A DNA stretch of 64,000 nt from NCBI GenBank assembly GCA_910589145.1, contig CAJUSD010000011.1:22306-86305 (forward strand), written 5' to 3'. This DNA comes from an uncultured Oscillospiraceae bacterium (GTDB taxonomy: Bacteria; Bacillota; Clostridia; Oscillospirales; Ruminococcaceae). Shown one piece after another: positions 32,828 to 41,390 of the stretch; the stretch's first letter is position 1; the number at the start of each line of letters is the position of its first letter. The position numbers were made by a program, and so were the translations under genes. Under the pieces are notes generated by a model. It did no database searches, was not told where the DNA came from, and worked only from the letters and a program-made list of their open reading frames with translations.

Positions 32828-33541
32828 TTATTTCATTCCCTGAAGAAGTTTACGTTGAATATGGGTTTGCAAATCTGCATATCGGGTAGGAGTAGGGATG
32901 TGGCTTTCTGAATCCGTCAGCATAAGGGCCAGCTTTGTAACAGTATCAATATCTATATAGTTGCCTACTGAAACATAAATGGGCTTAACATTCTGATGAG
33001 TCCAAATAGCCCTGCCCAATATCTGCCCATCCCGTGTAATGTCAGAATAACTTCCTGGGATGTTGTCAGGCATAATGAATTTTGCGCTTTCCACATTAAA
33101 ATAGTGTTTTGCGATACCAACACAAGGAGCTTCTAAATAGAACGACGCATGGGATGCCAGCCCCATACCCCTTGGATGCAGTAAACCATTGCCGTCAAAA
33201 AGGAAAATATCAGGCTTTTGCTTCAATTTAACAGCAGTTTCCAGAACAAGGGGAAGTTCTCGAAAAGCTAAACAACCAGGAATATAAGGAAATTTTACTT
33301 TCCCGACAGTATGCTGAGTTTCAATTATCTTTCCTGTCTGAAAATCAATAACCACAATGCAGCAAACCGCTGATTCAGAATTATTTTCATTCCAGTAGGC
33401 AATGTCCACCCCAGCTATGGTGTGAAGCGATTCAAAGTGGAAAGAATTACACTGGACAACCTGAGAGGAAAGAGAAATTTGAATTTCAACACAATCCTTT
33501 TCAGATAAATGCAAAAATTCGTCTGGCAGCAATTGTCTCAT
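32828..33541 (-). CDS. nfi: Endonuclease V
   Basis: Endonuclease V cuts DNA (and RNA) near deaminated bases such as inosine. The 237-residue protein has the metal and wedge motifs GVDIAY with Asp46, the YIPGCLAFRELP motif (residues 86-97) and DGNGLLHPRGMGLASH starting at Asp116. These are all the known active-site blocks. It stands alone between murA and the FapA trio. Confidence 0.93.
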   Translation of the reverse strand: MRQLLPDEFLHLSEKDCVEIQISLSSQVVQCNSFHFESLHTIAGVDIAYWNENNSESAVCCIVVIDFQTGKIIETQHTVGKVKFPYIPGCLAFRELPLVLETAVKLKQKPDIFLFDGNGLLHPRGMGLASHASFYLEAPCVGIAKHYFNVESAKFIMPDNIPGSYSDITRDGQILGRAIWTHQNVKPIYVSVGNYIDIDTVTKLALMLTDSESHIPTPTRYADLQTHIQRKLLQGMK

Positions 33542-33607
33542 CCACTTTAACTCCTATTTTAATATCAAGAGAAACAAGTAGTATTATTAGGAAATCAAAT
33601 CCTTACA

Positions 33608-35392
33608 TTAATACAGTTCCAATTCTCCCTGACTGTTGCAGTGGATACGGCACATTTTGGTCAGATTGGAAATAGAAGTTGACTCCATCCCTACAGTAAT
33701 ATGGGTAATTGGATAAATCTCGTTTGCCTTTACAAAGCATTTGCTGATGTCCTGCCTTTGATCTTCGAGCTCATCCAGTTTCTTTTTTGCTTTGGAAAGC
33801 TGCATTCTGGAAACAGAAAGCTTTAGTTTCATCTGGCTGTATAAACCCATTTGCGGAGTACCTTCCACATTGGTCCGTTCCAGATATTGAACGTTTTTCT
33901 GAAGTTCCTCACATTCTTTGGTTAAACGGTCTACCTCACTGATTAATTGATCCTTTTCCAGCAGGATTTTTGGAGTTGTACCAATTACAATCGTTGTAGT
34001 ACGGTTGGCACGGCTGCCGATAATTTTTGCTTCTACGCTGTTACAAGCCATTATAGTACCGCCGATTACTACGCCGCGCCCGGAAGTAATATCTATCAAG
34101 TCGTCTGCAGTAACAGTGGCATTAATTAAACTTTCTGAAAACAGCTTTCCTCCACATTGTACAGTGCAGTTTTCCAAAAACTTGCATGTAATATCGCCTT
34201 TTGCATCTAACATTCCATGACCGTTTCCGTTCATACCATTGCAAATTTGGATATTACCGCCGGAAATAATGGTGGCTCCTTCCAGAATTCCTTCAACCAC
34301 TACATTACCAGTCGCTTTAATGATAAAACGATCCAGAACATCGCCTTTTATCAATACATCTCCCAGCATGTCAATGTTGCCAACAGAGTTATCCACATTG
34401 CCAGGAACCATAAGCATATTTACTACAGTGAACCGTCCATCTGTAAAACTGACGTGACCATCCACAGTGGCAATCAAAGCAGTATCGTCATCGTTCATAG
34501 CGGTGTTTTTCCCCATAGGAACTTTAGGACGTGCCCCGTTGCGGCCTTTTAACTCTTTTCCTTTTACATCTGTACCAGGAACAGCTTCTGTAGGGGGAAT
34601 CACTTCGCAGATAACTTCTCCGGTCCGAATATGGTGAACCCAGTTCAAATCGCGGTAATCCACACTGCCGTCTTCACGCTGAGAGGCTTTGATATCGCGC
34701 TTACGCTCTATCCGGTCAATTACCTGGCCATCGGTACCGTCTGTTGCCGGGGTGCCTGTTGCAATGACAGCCACCTGTAAATAGGGTTTGCGTTGCGCTA
34801 GGAATTTGACCATTTCCTCGTCAATCCCATAGATTATTTCCTGTCTGCTCAGTTCCTGCCGGATATCTGCTTCAGTAATAGCAGCTCCACCGTTAGCAGG
34901 CGGGAACAGGAACGCCCACGCAATCAGCCGGTCAGAGGAAACGCCGACTGAACAGGAGGCATTTCGGACAACAGGGATTGGGGGAACTGCGTCTTGGGTC
35001 TTAGGCAGGGGAGGAGGAGCCATATCTTTTAAAACTTCCCCTGCTTCTTTTTGCTGCTGGTCAATAAACTTTTTACACGGAACGTCCGGTTCTATATTTT
35101 TTAAGGTAAAACTGTTATATAGCGCAGGGAAATTCTGCATGTTTGCTGTAGACTGTCCCAGCAATTTACGCCGAAGCATTTCCAGATTGTTTTTTCCCGA
35201 CTGCATCCGTGCAGCGGGAGGTGGAGCACTTGGCGGAGGAGCTTCTGGAACCTTCCGCTCCTGCTCTGCGCTGGCTTCTTCTGTCTTATCTTTACCGCTT
35301 TCGGGAGTTTGTTTTCCAAACCAACTGAGAAAAGACTTTAACCCGCCCTTTGGCTTGCGTTCCGTTCCTCTTGCATCCTCATTATCAATCAA
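33608..35392 (-). CDS. FapA/DUF342 family protein
   Basis: A 594-residue cytoplasmic protein. A proline/alanine-rich, charged N-terminal region (residues 1-100) is followed by the FapA domain and its repeated beta-strand ladder (about 260-450, with GNVDNSVGNIDMLGDVLIKGDV). The C-terminal part contains a charged coiled coil (about 480-565). FapA proteins are linked to flagellar assembly or cell-surface functions in other bacteria, but no flagellar gene is here. The ATG overlaps the CheY-like stop by 4 bases (ATGA), showing translational coupling and a joint role with CheX and CheY. Confidence 0.85.
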   Translation of the reverse strand: MIDNEDARGTERKPKGGLKSFLSWFGKQTPESGKDKTEEASAEQERKVPEAPPPSAPPPAARMQSGKNNLEMLRRKLLGQSTANMQNFPALYNSFTLKNIEPDVPCKKFIDQQQKEAGEVLKDMAPPPLPKTQDAVPPIPVVRNASCSVGVSSDRLIAWAFLFPPANGGAAITEADIRQELSRQEIIYGIDEEMVKFLAQRKPYLQVAVIATGTPATDGTDGQVIDRIERKRDIKASQREDGSVDYRDLNWVHHIRTGEVICEVIPPTEAVPGTDVKGKELKGRNGARPKVPMGKNTAMNDDDTALIATVDGHVSFTDGRFTVVNMLMVPGNVDNSVGNIDMLGDVLIKGDVLDRFIIKATGNVVVEGILEGATIISGGNIQICNGMNGNGHGMLDAKGDITCKFLENCTVQCGGKLFSESLINATVTADDLIDITSGRGVVIGGTIMACNSVEAKIIGSRANRTTTIVIGTTPKILLEKDQLISEVDRLTKECEELQKNVQYLERTNVEGTPQMGLYSQMKLKLSVSRMQLSKAKKKLDELEDQRQDISKCFVKANEIYPITHITVGMESTSISNLTKMCRIHCNSQGELELY

Positions 35393-35802
35393 GCCTCTTC
35401 ACCTCCTGTATTGGAATCCTGCGTCACGTTTTCCATCGTTTTATTAGCCGCCCTTGTCAGAACGTCCAACAGCGAATCCCTTTCAAATGGCTTAAATAAA
35501 AATTCATCACAACCCAGTTCTTTGGCTTCCTCAATGGTATCATCGTATGCCAAAGAACTAACAAACACTATCCTGGCTTTTGGATCGTCCTTTAAAATGG
35601 TTTTTGCACATTCAAAACCGTCCATTCTTGGAAGGATAATGTCCATTGTCACTAAGTCCGGTTTAAATTCCTGGTATGCCTCCACGGCCTCTTCCCCGCT
35701 CCGGCAGTATTTTACCAATTCAAAATCGCTTCCCTCCAGGAAAAATACCATCTCATTATACACAAATTTGGAATCGTCTACTACCATTAACCGGATGCTC
35801 AT
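35389..35802 (-). CDS. CheY-like single-domain response regulator
   Basis: A 137-residue stand-alone receiver domain. The acidic pocket is Asp9-Asp10, the phospho-acceptor is Asp54 (VTMDIILPRMDGFE), the switch serine is in VFVSSLAYD and the lysine is in FLFKPF. There is no output domain, so it must act by protein contact, probably with the FapA-domain protein encoded in overlap. No histidine kinase is adjacent, so the phosphate donor is unknown. Confidence 0.92.
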   Translation of the reverse strand: MSIRLMVVDDSKFVYNEMVFFLEGSDFELVKYCRSGEEAVEAYQEFKPDLVTMDIILPRMDGFECAKTILKDDPKARIVFVSSLAYDDTIEEAKELGCDEFLFKPFERDSLLDVLTRAANKTMENVTQDSNTGGEEA

Positions 35803-35833
35803 TATAATCTGCTCCCTACTTTCTTAGTCAAGT

Positions 35834-36289
35834 TCAGTTTTCTGCGTACACGCCCTGCACCCGTGCAGAACCTTTACAACTTTGGTAATACAGGACCAAT
35901 GCGTTGCGGCTGTTCTTCCCTCCAAAGGGAAAAGGCAAATACTGGGGAAGCGCAAAACGCAAAGTAGACTGTGTTTTGCGGTTCAGTTGGGAAATAACAT
36001 GTCCGCAAATAACGTTAAAGTATTCCCGCGTATATTCTCCCACTTCGTCCATATCCTCTACGGGTTTACGCTTCATTTTTTGAGCGATTTCCCGCAGCAG
36101 AGCATCTTCCGCGTTATAGACCAAGGTAAAACCGTCTGTACCGCTGACCTCCGCTATTAACGCAGAAACCTTTCCGTCGCTGGGAAGCGCGTCCGTACTT
36201 GCTCTTTCCAAGTCGATCCCAGCCATACGCTTGGTGATGTCTTTAACGACTTCATCCATCAATTCCTGGATACTCTCCCATTGAACCAT
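35834..36289 (-). CDS. CheX-like phosphatase domain protein
   Basis: A 151-residue protein resembling CheX/CheC phosphatases that dephosphorylate CheY. The ExxN active-site signature fits Glu89 and Asn92 in EYTREYFNVICGHVI. The C-terminal LVLYYQS strand also fits the fold. It is the first gene of a three-gene operon with a CheY-like protein and a FapA protein. Call is by pattern only, so moderate confidence. Confidence 0.75.
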   Translation of the reverse strand: MVQWESIQELMDEVVKDITKRMAGIDLERASTDALPSDGKVSALIAEVSGTDGFTLVYNAEDALLREIAQKMKRKPVEDMDEVGEYTREYFNVICGHVISQLNRKTQSTLRFALPQYLPFPFGGKNSRNALVLYYQSCKGSARVQGVYAEN

Positions 36290-36351
36290 TTATCTCACAT
36301 CTTTTCTAAGAATAAATATTGTATCTTTTCAATTGATACTTCCCTAGTCTT

Positions 36352-36380
36352 ATTCTACCAATTATTTGATCTTTTTTCAA
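36352..36380 (-). promoter_or_regulatory. Promoter of the CheX/CheY/FapA operon
   Basis: On the minus strand TTGAAA (36380-36375), a 17-base spacer and TAGAAT (36357-36352), about 60 bases before the CheX-like start. Confidence 0.6.
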
Positions 36381-36714
36381 GTCTTATGGGCGGAAATTCT
36401 ATTTTCCGTAGTTTTGCACAAATATTCAAAATCATTAATAGCAGAAACGTTCATACGAGTTTCAAAAGCATCTTTTAAAATCTGAAAATTGCTTTCTTTA
36501 TGATTTATATTAATGAAACTTGCCTTTCTAATTTCTTTTTTGCCATCAAAGTAAAATATTTCCTCTTTTGCTTTAAACTTTTAGCTCGTTAACTTTTTGC
36601 TATATGTTAAGGTGGGACATAATTTATACATATTCTATTTATAAAACAATAAAAATGTCAAAAATGTGTTTTCAAATTTCCAGTTTTATGCTATGCTGTT
36701 ATATATTATATATA

Positions 36715-36880
36715 ACTTTGTTTGACAAGAGAAAATACGGTTTTTCGAGCCGGAAAAAGCTTAATTGTATTTGCCGCCTAAAGTATGGTTTTTGTCAAAC
36801 AAAGTCATAAGACCTTATAAAAATATTGAAAGGATGGCTGAAAAAACTATAAACACAGATTTCTTCAGCCCATTTTTACG
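36715..36880 (+). ncRNA. Inverted repeat and terminator-like hairpin, candidate small RNA or mobile element remnant
   Basis: A perfect 14-bp inverted repeat, ACTTTGTTTGACAA (36715-36728) with its complement at 36792-36805, encloses 63 bases holding a further TTTTTC/GAAAAA stem. A GGCTGAA/TTCAGCC hairpin (36836-36842/36864-36870) followed by CATTTTTAC lies right after. The 36290-36955 gap has no convincing protein gene. This could be a folded small RNA, a leader of the sialidase-like gene, or a miniature inverted-repeat element. Confidence 0.4.
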
Positions 36881-36955
36881 AACCGTTTAGGCGTTTCCTA
36901 TAGATTTGTGTCTTGGTTTGCTTTTCCATTATGACAAGAAAGGACAGAATTAAAT

Positions 36956-37984
36956 ATGAAAATTATAGAAGCCCTAAAAGAATTTATTGTAGAGGAGGAG
37001 CGGGATTTTGACAGTCCGCACGCCTCAACATTGATCTGTTTAAAAAATGGAGATATTCTGGCAGCGTGGTTTGGGGGAAGCTGGGAGAAAAACCCTGATG
37101 TAGCTATTTGGATGTCCCGGAGAACGCAGGAAGGCTGGAAAAAGCCATATATCATTGCAGATACCCAGGGGATAGCTCTATGGAACCCAGTTTTATTTCA
37201 AAGAGAAGATGGGAGGATATTTTTATTCTATAAAGAAGGTGAAACTATCCCACAATGGAGAACCAAAGTGATAACGTCCGATGATGGAGGCTTTACCTGG
37301 ACTGAACCTAACGAACTGGTGGAAGGGGACTGTTCCGGCGGCCGGGGCCCGGTAAAAAATAAACCTATTATACTTTCTGATGGAACAATTCTTGCACCGG
37401 CGTCTGTCGAAAGCAGCACAGCTTGGGATGCTTTTGTAGATATTTCCAGGGACGGCGGCGAAACCTGGACAAAAAGCCCTTTTATTCCGCTGCGCCGTGC
37501 AGATTATCATGTTATTGACCGGCCTTATGAAAAACATCTTTGTTATGGAAAAGGCGTAATTCAGCCTACATTATGGGAATCCGCACCAGGCAGCGTTCAT
37601 ATGCTCCTGAGAAGCACCAGTTCAGCAGTTTTTCGCAGTGACTCCGAGGATGGCGGTAAAACCTGGAAATGTGCTTATGCCTGCGGTCTTCCCAACAATA
37701 ACAGCGGACTGGATTTAGTGAAACTGGATAATGGGAATTTGGTGCTGGCCTATAATCCCACCGGGAACCTTCCAGGCTATTATAAGGGGCCGAGAACCCC
37801 ATTGTGTCTGGCACTGTCACAGGATAACGGCGAAACCTGGAAACAAATTCTAACTTTAGAGGATGCTCCTGGAGGATACGCTTATCCTGCAATTATATGT
37901 GATAATGAAAATCAGGAAATTTTGGTAACGTATACCTGGAAACGGGAAAGAATCGTTTTCTGGCGCATCAAATGCCAATGGTAG
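36956..37984 (+). CDS. Sialidase-like BNR/Asp-box protein
   Basis: A 342-residue six-bladed beta-propeller protein. Four Asp boxes (SxDxGxTW) are visible at about residues 108-115, 164-171, 230-237 and 288-295. The SPHASTLICLKNGDILAAWFGG start is typical of the BNR_2 exo-sialidase-like group. There is no signal peptide, so it would act in the cytoplasm on imported sugars. Substrate (sialic acid or another sugar) cannot be fixed from sequence alone. AAAGGA lies 12 bases before the ATG. Confidence 0.8.
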   Translation: MKIIEALKEFIVEEERDFDSPHASTLICLKNGDILAAWFGGSWEKNPDVAIWMSRRTQEGWKKPYIIADTQGIALWNPVLFQREDGRIFLFYKEGETIPQWRTKVITSDDGGFTWTEPNELVEGDCSGGRGPVKNKPIILSDGTILAPASVESSTAWDAFVDISRDGGETWTKSPFIPLRRADYHVIDRPYEKHLCYGKGVIQPTLWESAPGSVHMLLRSTSSAVFRSDSEDGGKTWKCAYACGLPNNNSGLDLVKLDNGNLVLAYNPTGNLPGYYKGPRTPLCLALSQDNGETWKQILTLEDAPGGYAYPAIICDNENQEILVTYTWKRERIVFWRIKCQW

Positions 37985-38000
37985 GCTGGGAGTTAAAAAG

Positions 38001-38573
38001 TTAATCCGCCTGACTGCTGCCCATAAAGCTGCTGTATGCAAGATATTCGCTGGCGAATTCAATTATGTGGCCCTCCTCGGTTTCAAGGGAAAGAGGTATT
38101 TGAGTGAATCCGTCCCGTTTAGCCTGTTCCCAAGGAATGGCCCTGCCATCCCGCAGGAGGACATAACCCATTGCATTAAAATGAAATTTGGAACGTTCCT
38201 GCTCATAGGGAACATCATACTCCAAGTTAATATGTACCCGCCCTACAGGAGCTCCGTACCGGGTCAATGGACGGTATTGCTTTTGGGGCTCGGAAAATAC
38301 ATCGCGGAAAAGTGCGCTGTAACCATAGCCCGCCCGGTCAAACAAAAGAAGATTTTCCCCCGTTTCTGCGTCTCTTGCAACAATCTTTAGGGGGGAAAAG
38401 TCGAAACCACTAATGTAGGGGAACTGGTTCTGGCTTTCTGCTGCAGGGAACAGCGCTCCATAATACCATATTTCAAACCTTTCCCCTCCTGTGCTGGAGT
38501 ATAGAGTTGCATCATTTGTTCCAACATTGTTCTTAATGTGTCCTTCCAGGTAAGTTGGAGTTGATTTTAACAT
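38001..38573 (-). CDS. Conserved-looking protein of unknown function
   Basis: A 190-residue soluble protein without signal peptide or membrane segment. The start MLKSTPTYLEGHIKN at 38573 is chosen because AAGGGG lies 7 bases upstream. It is rich in aromatic and turn residues (FEIWYYGALFPAAES, YGYSALFRDVF) and looks like a beta-rich fold. I do not recognise the family. It converges on the sialidase-like gene with only 16 bases between the stops. Confidence 0.7.
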   Translation of the reverse strand: MLKSTPTYLEGHIKNNVGTNDATLYSSTGGERFEIWYYGALFPAAESQNQFPYISGFDFSPLKIVARDAETGENLLLFDRAGYGYSALFRDVFSEPQKQYRPLTRYGAPVGRVHINLEYDVPYEQERSKFHFNAMGYVLLRDGRAIPWEQAKRDGFTQIPLSLETEEGHIIEFASEYLAYSSFMGSSQAD

Positions 38574-38610
38574 ATTTATTCCCCTTTTATAAGGTTTTTT
38601 GTCTAATTTT

Positions 38611-38639
38611 ATTGTACCATTTGTTAGTGGAAAATACAA
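38611..38639 (-). promoter_or_regulatory. Promoter of the unknown protein gene at 38001-38573
   Basis: On the minus strand TTGTAT (38639-38634), 17 bases, TACAAT (38616-38611), 38 bases before the start codon. Confidence 0.6.
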
Positions 38640-38805
38640 TGGGAAAAATTTTATGCGTTTGAAGGAAAGGTGGAATTTAGCCCTGTAAATCTGGCTTGTA
38701 TGTCCACCTTAACGGGGGAACATCTGTGAGTAAGAACTTGCTAACTCAAAAAGTCCTTATAACTCCTATTCAATATTTTATAAAGTCTAGGGTGATTTCT
38801 TCCAC

Positions 38806-38905
38806 AAAGGAATTTTGCTTCCGCAAACGGATTTCATTATTTTTACATTTATAGATAGATGTTTTTTAGTGGGCAGGGGTATTTCGCGCTTGGTAAGTTC
38901 AGTGC
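38806..38905 (-). repeat. Dispersed repeat family 1, reverse copy
   Basis: On the minus strand this reads as the right half of the reference copy at 22975-23125: a CTGAAC end, GCGCGAAATACCCCTGCCC, and at the other end GCAAAATTCC. Next to it lies a perfect 14-bp stem (38902-38915 with 38920-38933, loop TGTG). The 38640-39089 gap holds no credible gene. Confidence 0.65.
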
Positions 38906-39018
38906 GGCAGGGCTATGTGTAGCCCTGCCGCACACTTTCCAGACCCCAACCCCTTTTTTATCCGCCTGCGGTTATGTTTGCCCTGGGCTTAGGCCCGCAA
39001 ACTGTCCTTTTACAGAAA

Positions 39019-39052
39019 ATAGGGACTGTTTCATTTTTGAAACAGTCCCTAT
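39019..39052 (-). terminator. Terminator of the HPr-like gene
   Basis: A perfect 15-bp stem (39019-39033 with 39038-39052) with a TTTT loop, 37 bases after the stop codon. The T tract on the minus strand is short (TTTCTG). Confidence 0.6.
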
Positions 39053-39089
39053 TGTACGTCTTCAATGGGTTCTATATTTTGAGTAGACA

Positions 39090-39320
39090 TTACTTTTCAG
39101 TAATGAAGCCTTTAATTTCCGCGAGGAAATCGGCACAGTTTTCATCATGGACTTCCATAGTGATTGGTTTGGAAAGATCCAAGCTGAAGATACCCATGAT
39201 GGATTTTGCGTCAACAGCGTAGCGGCCGGAAATGAGATCTACGTCAAAGCTGTACTTAGAAACAGTATTGACAAAGAGCTTAACGTCGTTAATGGTATTG
39301 AGTACGATAACTTTTTTCAT
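39090..39320 (-). CDS. HPr-like protein lacking the catalytic histidine
   Basis: A 76-residue protein with the HPr fold pattern. The regulatory serine loop VDAKSIMGIFSL is kept, with Ser40 matching Ser46 of HPr. The phosphorylation loop around His15 is not: aligned on SKY and KSIMG, the histidine position is Thr9 and Arg17 is Asn11. It therefore cannot carry the PTS phosphate. This resembles Crh of Bacillus, an HPr-like protein that lacks His15 and acts only in catabolite repression through serine phosphorylation. AGGAGG precedes the ATG, and it has its own promoter and terminator. Confidence 0.82.
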   Translation of the reverse strand: MKKVIVLNTINDVKLFVNTVSKYSFDVDLISGRYAVDAKSIMGIFSLDLSKPITMEVHDENCADFLAEIKGFITEK

Positions 39321-39426
39321 TTGAAAAACCTCCTGTCAAATTAACTGAAAACATTTTTGTTTCAGTTTTGTGATATGTCATTAGAACCCATCTGCCAAGA
39401 TATGGCTTTTCACATCTTGCAATATT

Positions 39427-39455
39427 ACTATACCAATCATTTTCCAAGAAGTCAA
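39427..39455 (-). promoter_or_regulatory. Promoter of the HPr-like gene
   Basis: On the minus strand TTGACT (39455-39450), 17 bases, TATAGT (39432-39427). The leader is about 100 bases and contains an 8-bp AACTGAAA/TTTCAGTT stem (39343-39367). Confidence 0.65.
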
Positions 39456-39608
39456 TGAAAAGATAATCAGTTTTTTGAAATTCAGAGTTTTATACAGAAA
39501 CAAATGTCCTTTCAAACGTTTTTTATGTCAATAAATAGATTTATTTTTTGTGCAAAATAAATAATTTTCTTAGATATAACCAAATGTCCGCAAATTTAAC
39601 GATAACAA

Positions 39609-40058
39609 CTAAAACAAAGAATCTTCTATACCAATGTAATGTATTTCCTTAGCAGGGACACCAACAACGACAGAATAAGGCTGAACATTATGGATAACGA
39701 CTGCTCCAGCGCCTACAGCAGCATGATCTCCGATTGTAACATCCCCTAAAATTTTTGCTCCTGTTCCAATTAAAACATAATCACCGATCCTAGGTACTTT
39801 AGATTCTCCATTCCTGCCGCCAATTACTACATGGCTTTGTATCTTACAGCCCTTTCCTATAATACAATTTTCATGAAGAATGACTCCAAGTCCGCCATGG
39901 GGAAAAGAACATCCTTCTCCGATTTTACAGCTCGGAGGGATTACACAGCAGAAAACAATACGGATAACTGCTTTACATATAGCAGGAAGAAATGGAATAT
40001 GTTTTTGATAACATATATACATAAAACGATAGAGCCCCATCCACTTAGCTTCTTTCAT
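39609..40058 (-). CDS. Serine acetyltransferase-like hexapeptide-repeat transferase
   Basis: A 149-residue left-handed beta-helix acyltransferase. The first 45 residues are hydrophobic/amphipathic; then GEGCSFPHGGLGVILHENCIIGKGC starts the hexapeptide repeats, with the CysE-like loop SHVVIGG and a terminal GVPAKEI. It is shorter than a true CysE. Lying just after a GT2 gene suggests that it acetylates a sugar or polysaccharide rather than serine. Confidence 0.8.
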   Translation of the reverse strand: MKEAKWMGLYRFMYICYQKHIPFLPAICKAVIRIVFCCVIPPSCKIGEGCSFPHGGLGVILHENCIIGKGCKIQSHVVIGGRNGESKVPRIGDYVLIGTGAKILGDVTIGDHAAVGAGAVVIHNVQPYSVVVGVPAKEIHYIGIEDSLF

Positions 40059-40088
40059 TAAAATGCCACCCTATGCTTTCTGTTAAAA

Positions 40089-40880
40089 TTAATTTTCTTC
40101 CCCTAAGTTTTTTGGAAAATAAATCCGTTTCCATACCGCCAGGGCTGCATATCGTATAAAGCAACGGCAGGCAAAGGGAAACGGCAACTGTTCTACAGAA
40201 TAATAAAGGTTCCATGTTCCAAAAACAGAACCCCATTTATTGCTGGACAATGAATCTTTAGAACGACGATAAAAGGCCAATGGTTCCATAATACCATAAC
40301 AAGGAAAACCGCCTTTCAAAATCTGCATCCATGTGGCTGCATCTTGTCTGCGGCGCATGTTTGGCATTTCCAATAATTTAACGGGAACCATCTCGCGATC
40401 TACCATAACCCCTACTGTTTGTATCAAATTATGGAGAAGATAACCTTTATAATCCAAATAGGGCATCATATATACAATTTTATTTAACCGTTTTCCTGCA
40501 TCCGAAATAATTTGATAAGAGGTACAACTAAATGCACAATCCCTTTCCTGCATAAAATGTATTTGCTTTTCCAATTTGTCCGAAGCCCATAAATCGTCTG
40601 CATCCAGATAAGCAACATATTTTCCAGAGGCTTGGGAAAGAGCGGCGTTTCTGGCTCTAGCAGCCCCGCCATTTTCTGAAAGGGCAATAAGATGAATCCG
40701 GTTGTCCTGCTTTGCTGCTTGAGTTATAATCAAGCGTGTCTTATCCGTTGAACCGTCATCGGCTATGAGCATCTCCCAATTCGAATAGGTTTGGTGCTGA
40801 ACTGTCTTTATGGTTTCCCCTATATAACGTTGGGATTGGTAGGTAGGAGTTATAACCGAAACAAGGGGTGTTGATAGCAA
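40089..40880 (-). CDS. Glycosyltransferase family 2
   Basis: A 263-residue GT-A fold glycosyltransferase for cell-surface glycan synthesis. The N-terminus reads STPLVSVITPTYQSQRYIGET, with the nucleotide-sugar site DDGSTDKT (residues 41-48) and the metal motif in YLDADDLW (Asp93/Asp95). The best start is the TTG at 40880, 6 bases after GGGAGGA; a GTG at 40895 lies before that box. It is the first gene of an operon with the hexapeptide transferase. Confidence 0.9.
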   Translation of the reverse strand: MLSTPLVSVITPTYQSQRYIGETIKTVQHQTYSNWEMLIADDGSTDKTRLIITQAAKQDNRIHLIALSENGGAARARNAALSQASGKYVAYLDADDLWASDKLEKQIHFMQERDCAFSCTSYQIISDAGKRLNKIVYMMPYLDYKGYLLHNLIQTVGVMVDREMVPVKLLEMPNMRRRQDAATWMQILKGGFPCYGIMEPLAFYRRSKDSLSSNKWGSVFGTWNLYYSVEQLPFPFACRCFIRYAALAVWKRIYFPKNLGEEN

Positions 40881-40935
40881 GTATATTCCTCCCACGTTTT
40901 GAATATGTAGAAAAATGTCGAATTATATGAGATAT

Positions 40936-40964
40936 ATTATAGCATAATAAGTCATAGATTTCAA
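40936..40964 (-). promoter_or_regulatory. Promoter of the GT2/acyltransferase operon
   Basis: On the minus strand TTGAAA (40964-40959), 17 bases, TATAAT (40941-40936), about 56 bases before the start codon. Confidence 0.7.
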
Positions 40965-41099
40965 TTACTACCAAATAAATTAGTTTAACTTTGTAGAAGC
41001 ATTAAAAAATATGTAATATAAATTGGTAAAATATGCTAAATATTACAGAAAAGTTTGATTGCGAGTAAAATCTTATACAGATGCAGCCAAAACGGATTG

Positions 41100-41240
41100 A
41101 CAGGTCCCTGGCTGCCAGTTCAGTTTTTTTGAACTTGCCAAATGTGAAGTACCCTTGTTGAAAAGTATAAAAACGCATTTCTAAAAGGAAGAAGTCTATT
41201 TGTGAAAGCAAAATTCTTTCGAGGGGGAAATGGACTGCCC
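41100..41240 (+). repeat. Dispersed repeat family 1, diverged copy
   Basis: This copy reads CCCTGGCTGCCAGTTCAG, then an altered palindrome centre (TTTTTTT), GAAGTACCC, and the TTTGTGAAAGCAAAATTC end, in the same order as the reference copy. It fills much of the 40881-41390 gap; no gene was found there. Confidence 0.65.
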
Positions 41241-41322
41241 CAGATTGTGCTGTCCGCACAAACTTGGGCCAGTCCAAATAAAGCGGCGGCCTTTTCTTAT
41301 TGCTTCTGGCATAGATACAACA

Positions 41323-41351
41323 TTGTAAGAAATTTTTTATTATGGTATACT
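41323..41351 (+). promoter_or_regulatory. Promoter of the fumarase operon
   Basis: TTGTAA (41323-41328), a 17-base spacer, TATACT (41346-41351), about 40 bases before the first gene. Confidence 0.7.
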
Positions 41352-41390
41352 GGAGGAAAGAACCATTATTTTGACTGATAAGGAGTTGTA

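Noticed and set aside
38859..39222. Plus-strand open frames over repeat family 1 and antisense to the HPr-like gene
   Set aside because: Repeat sequence and gene shadow.
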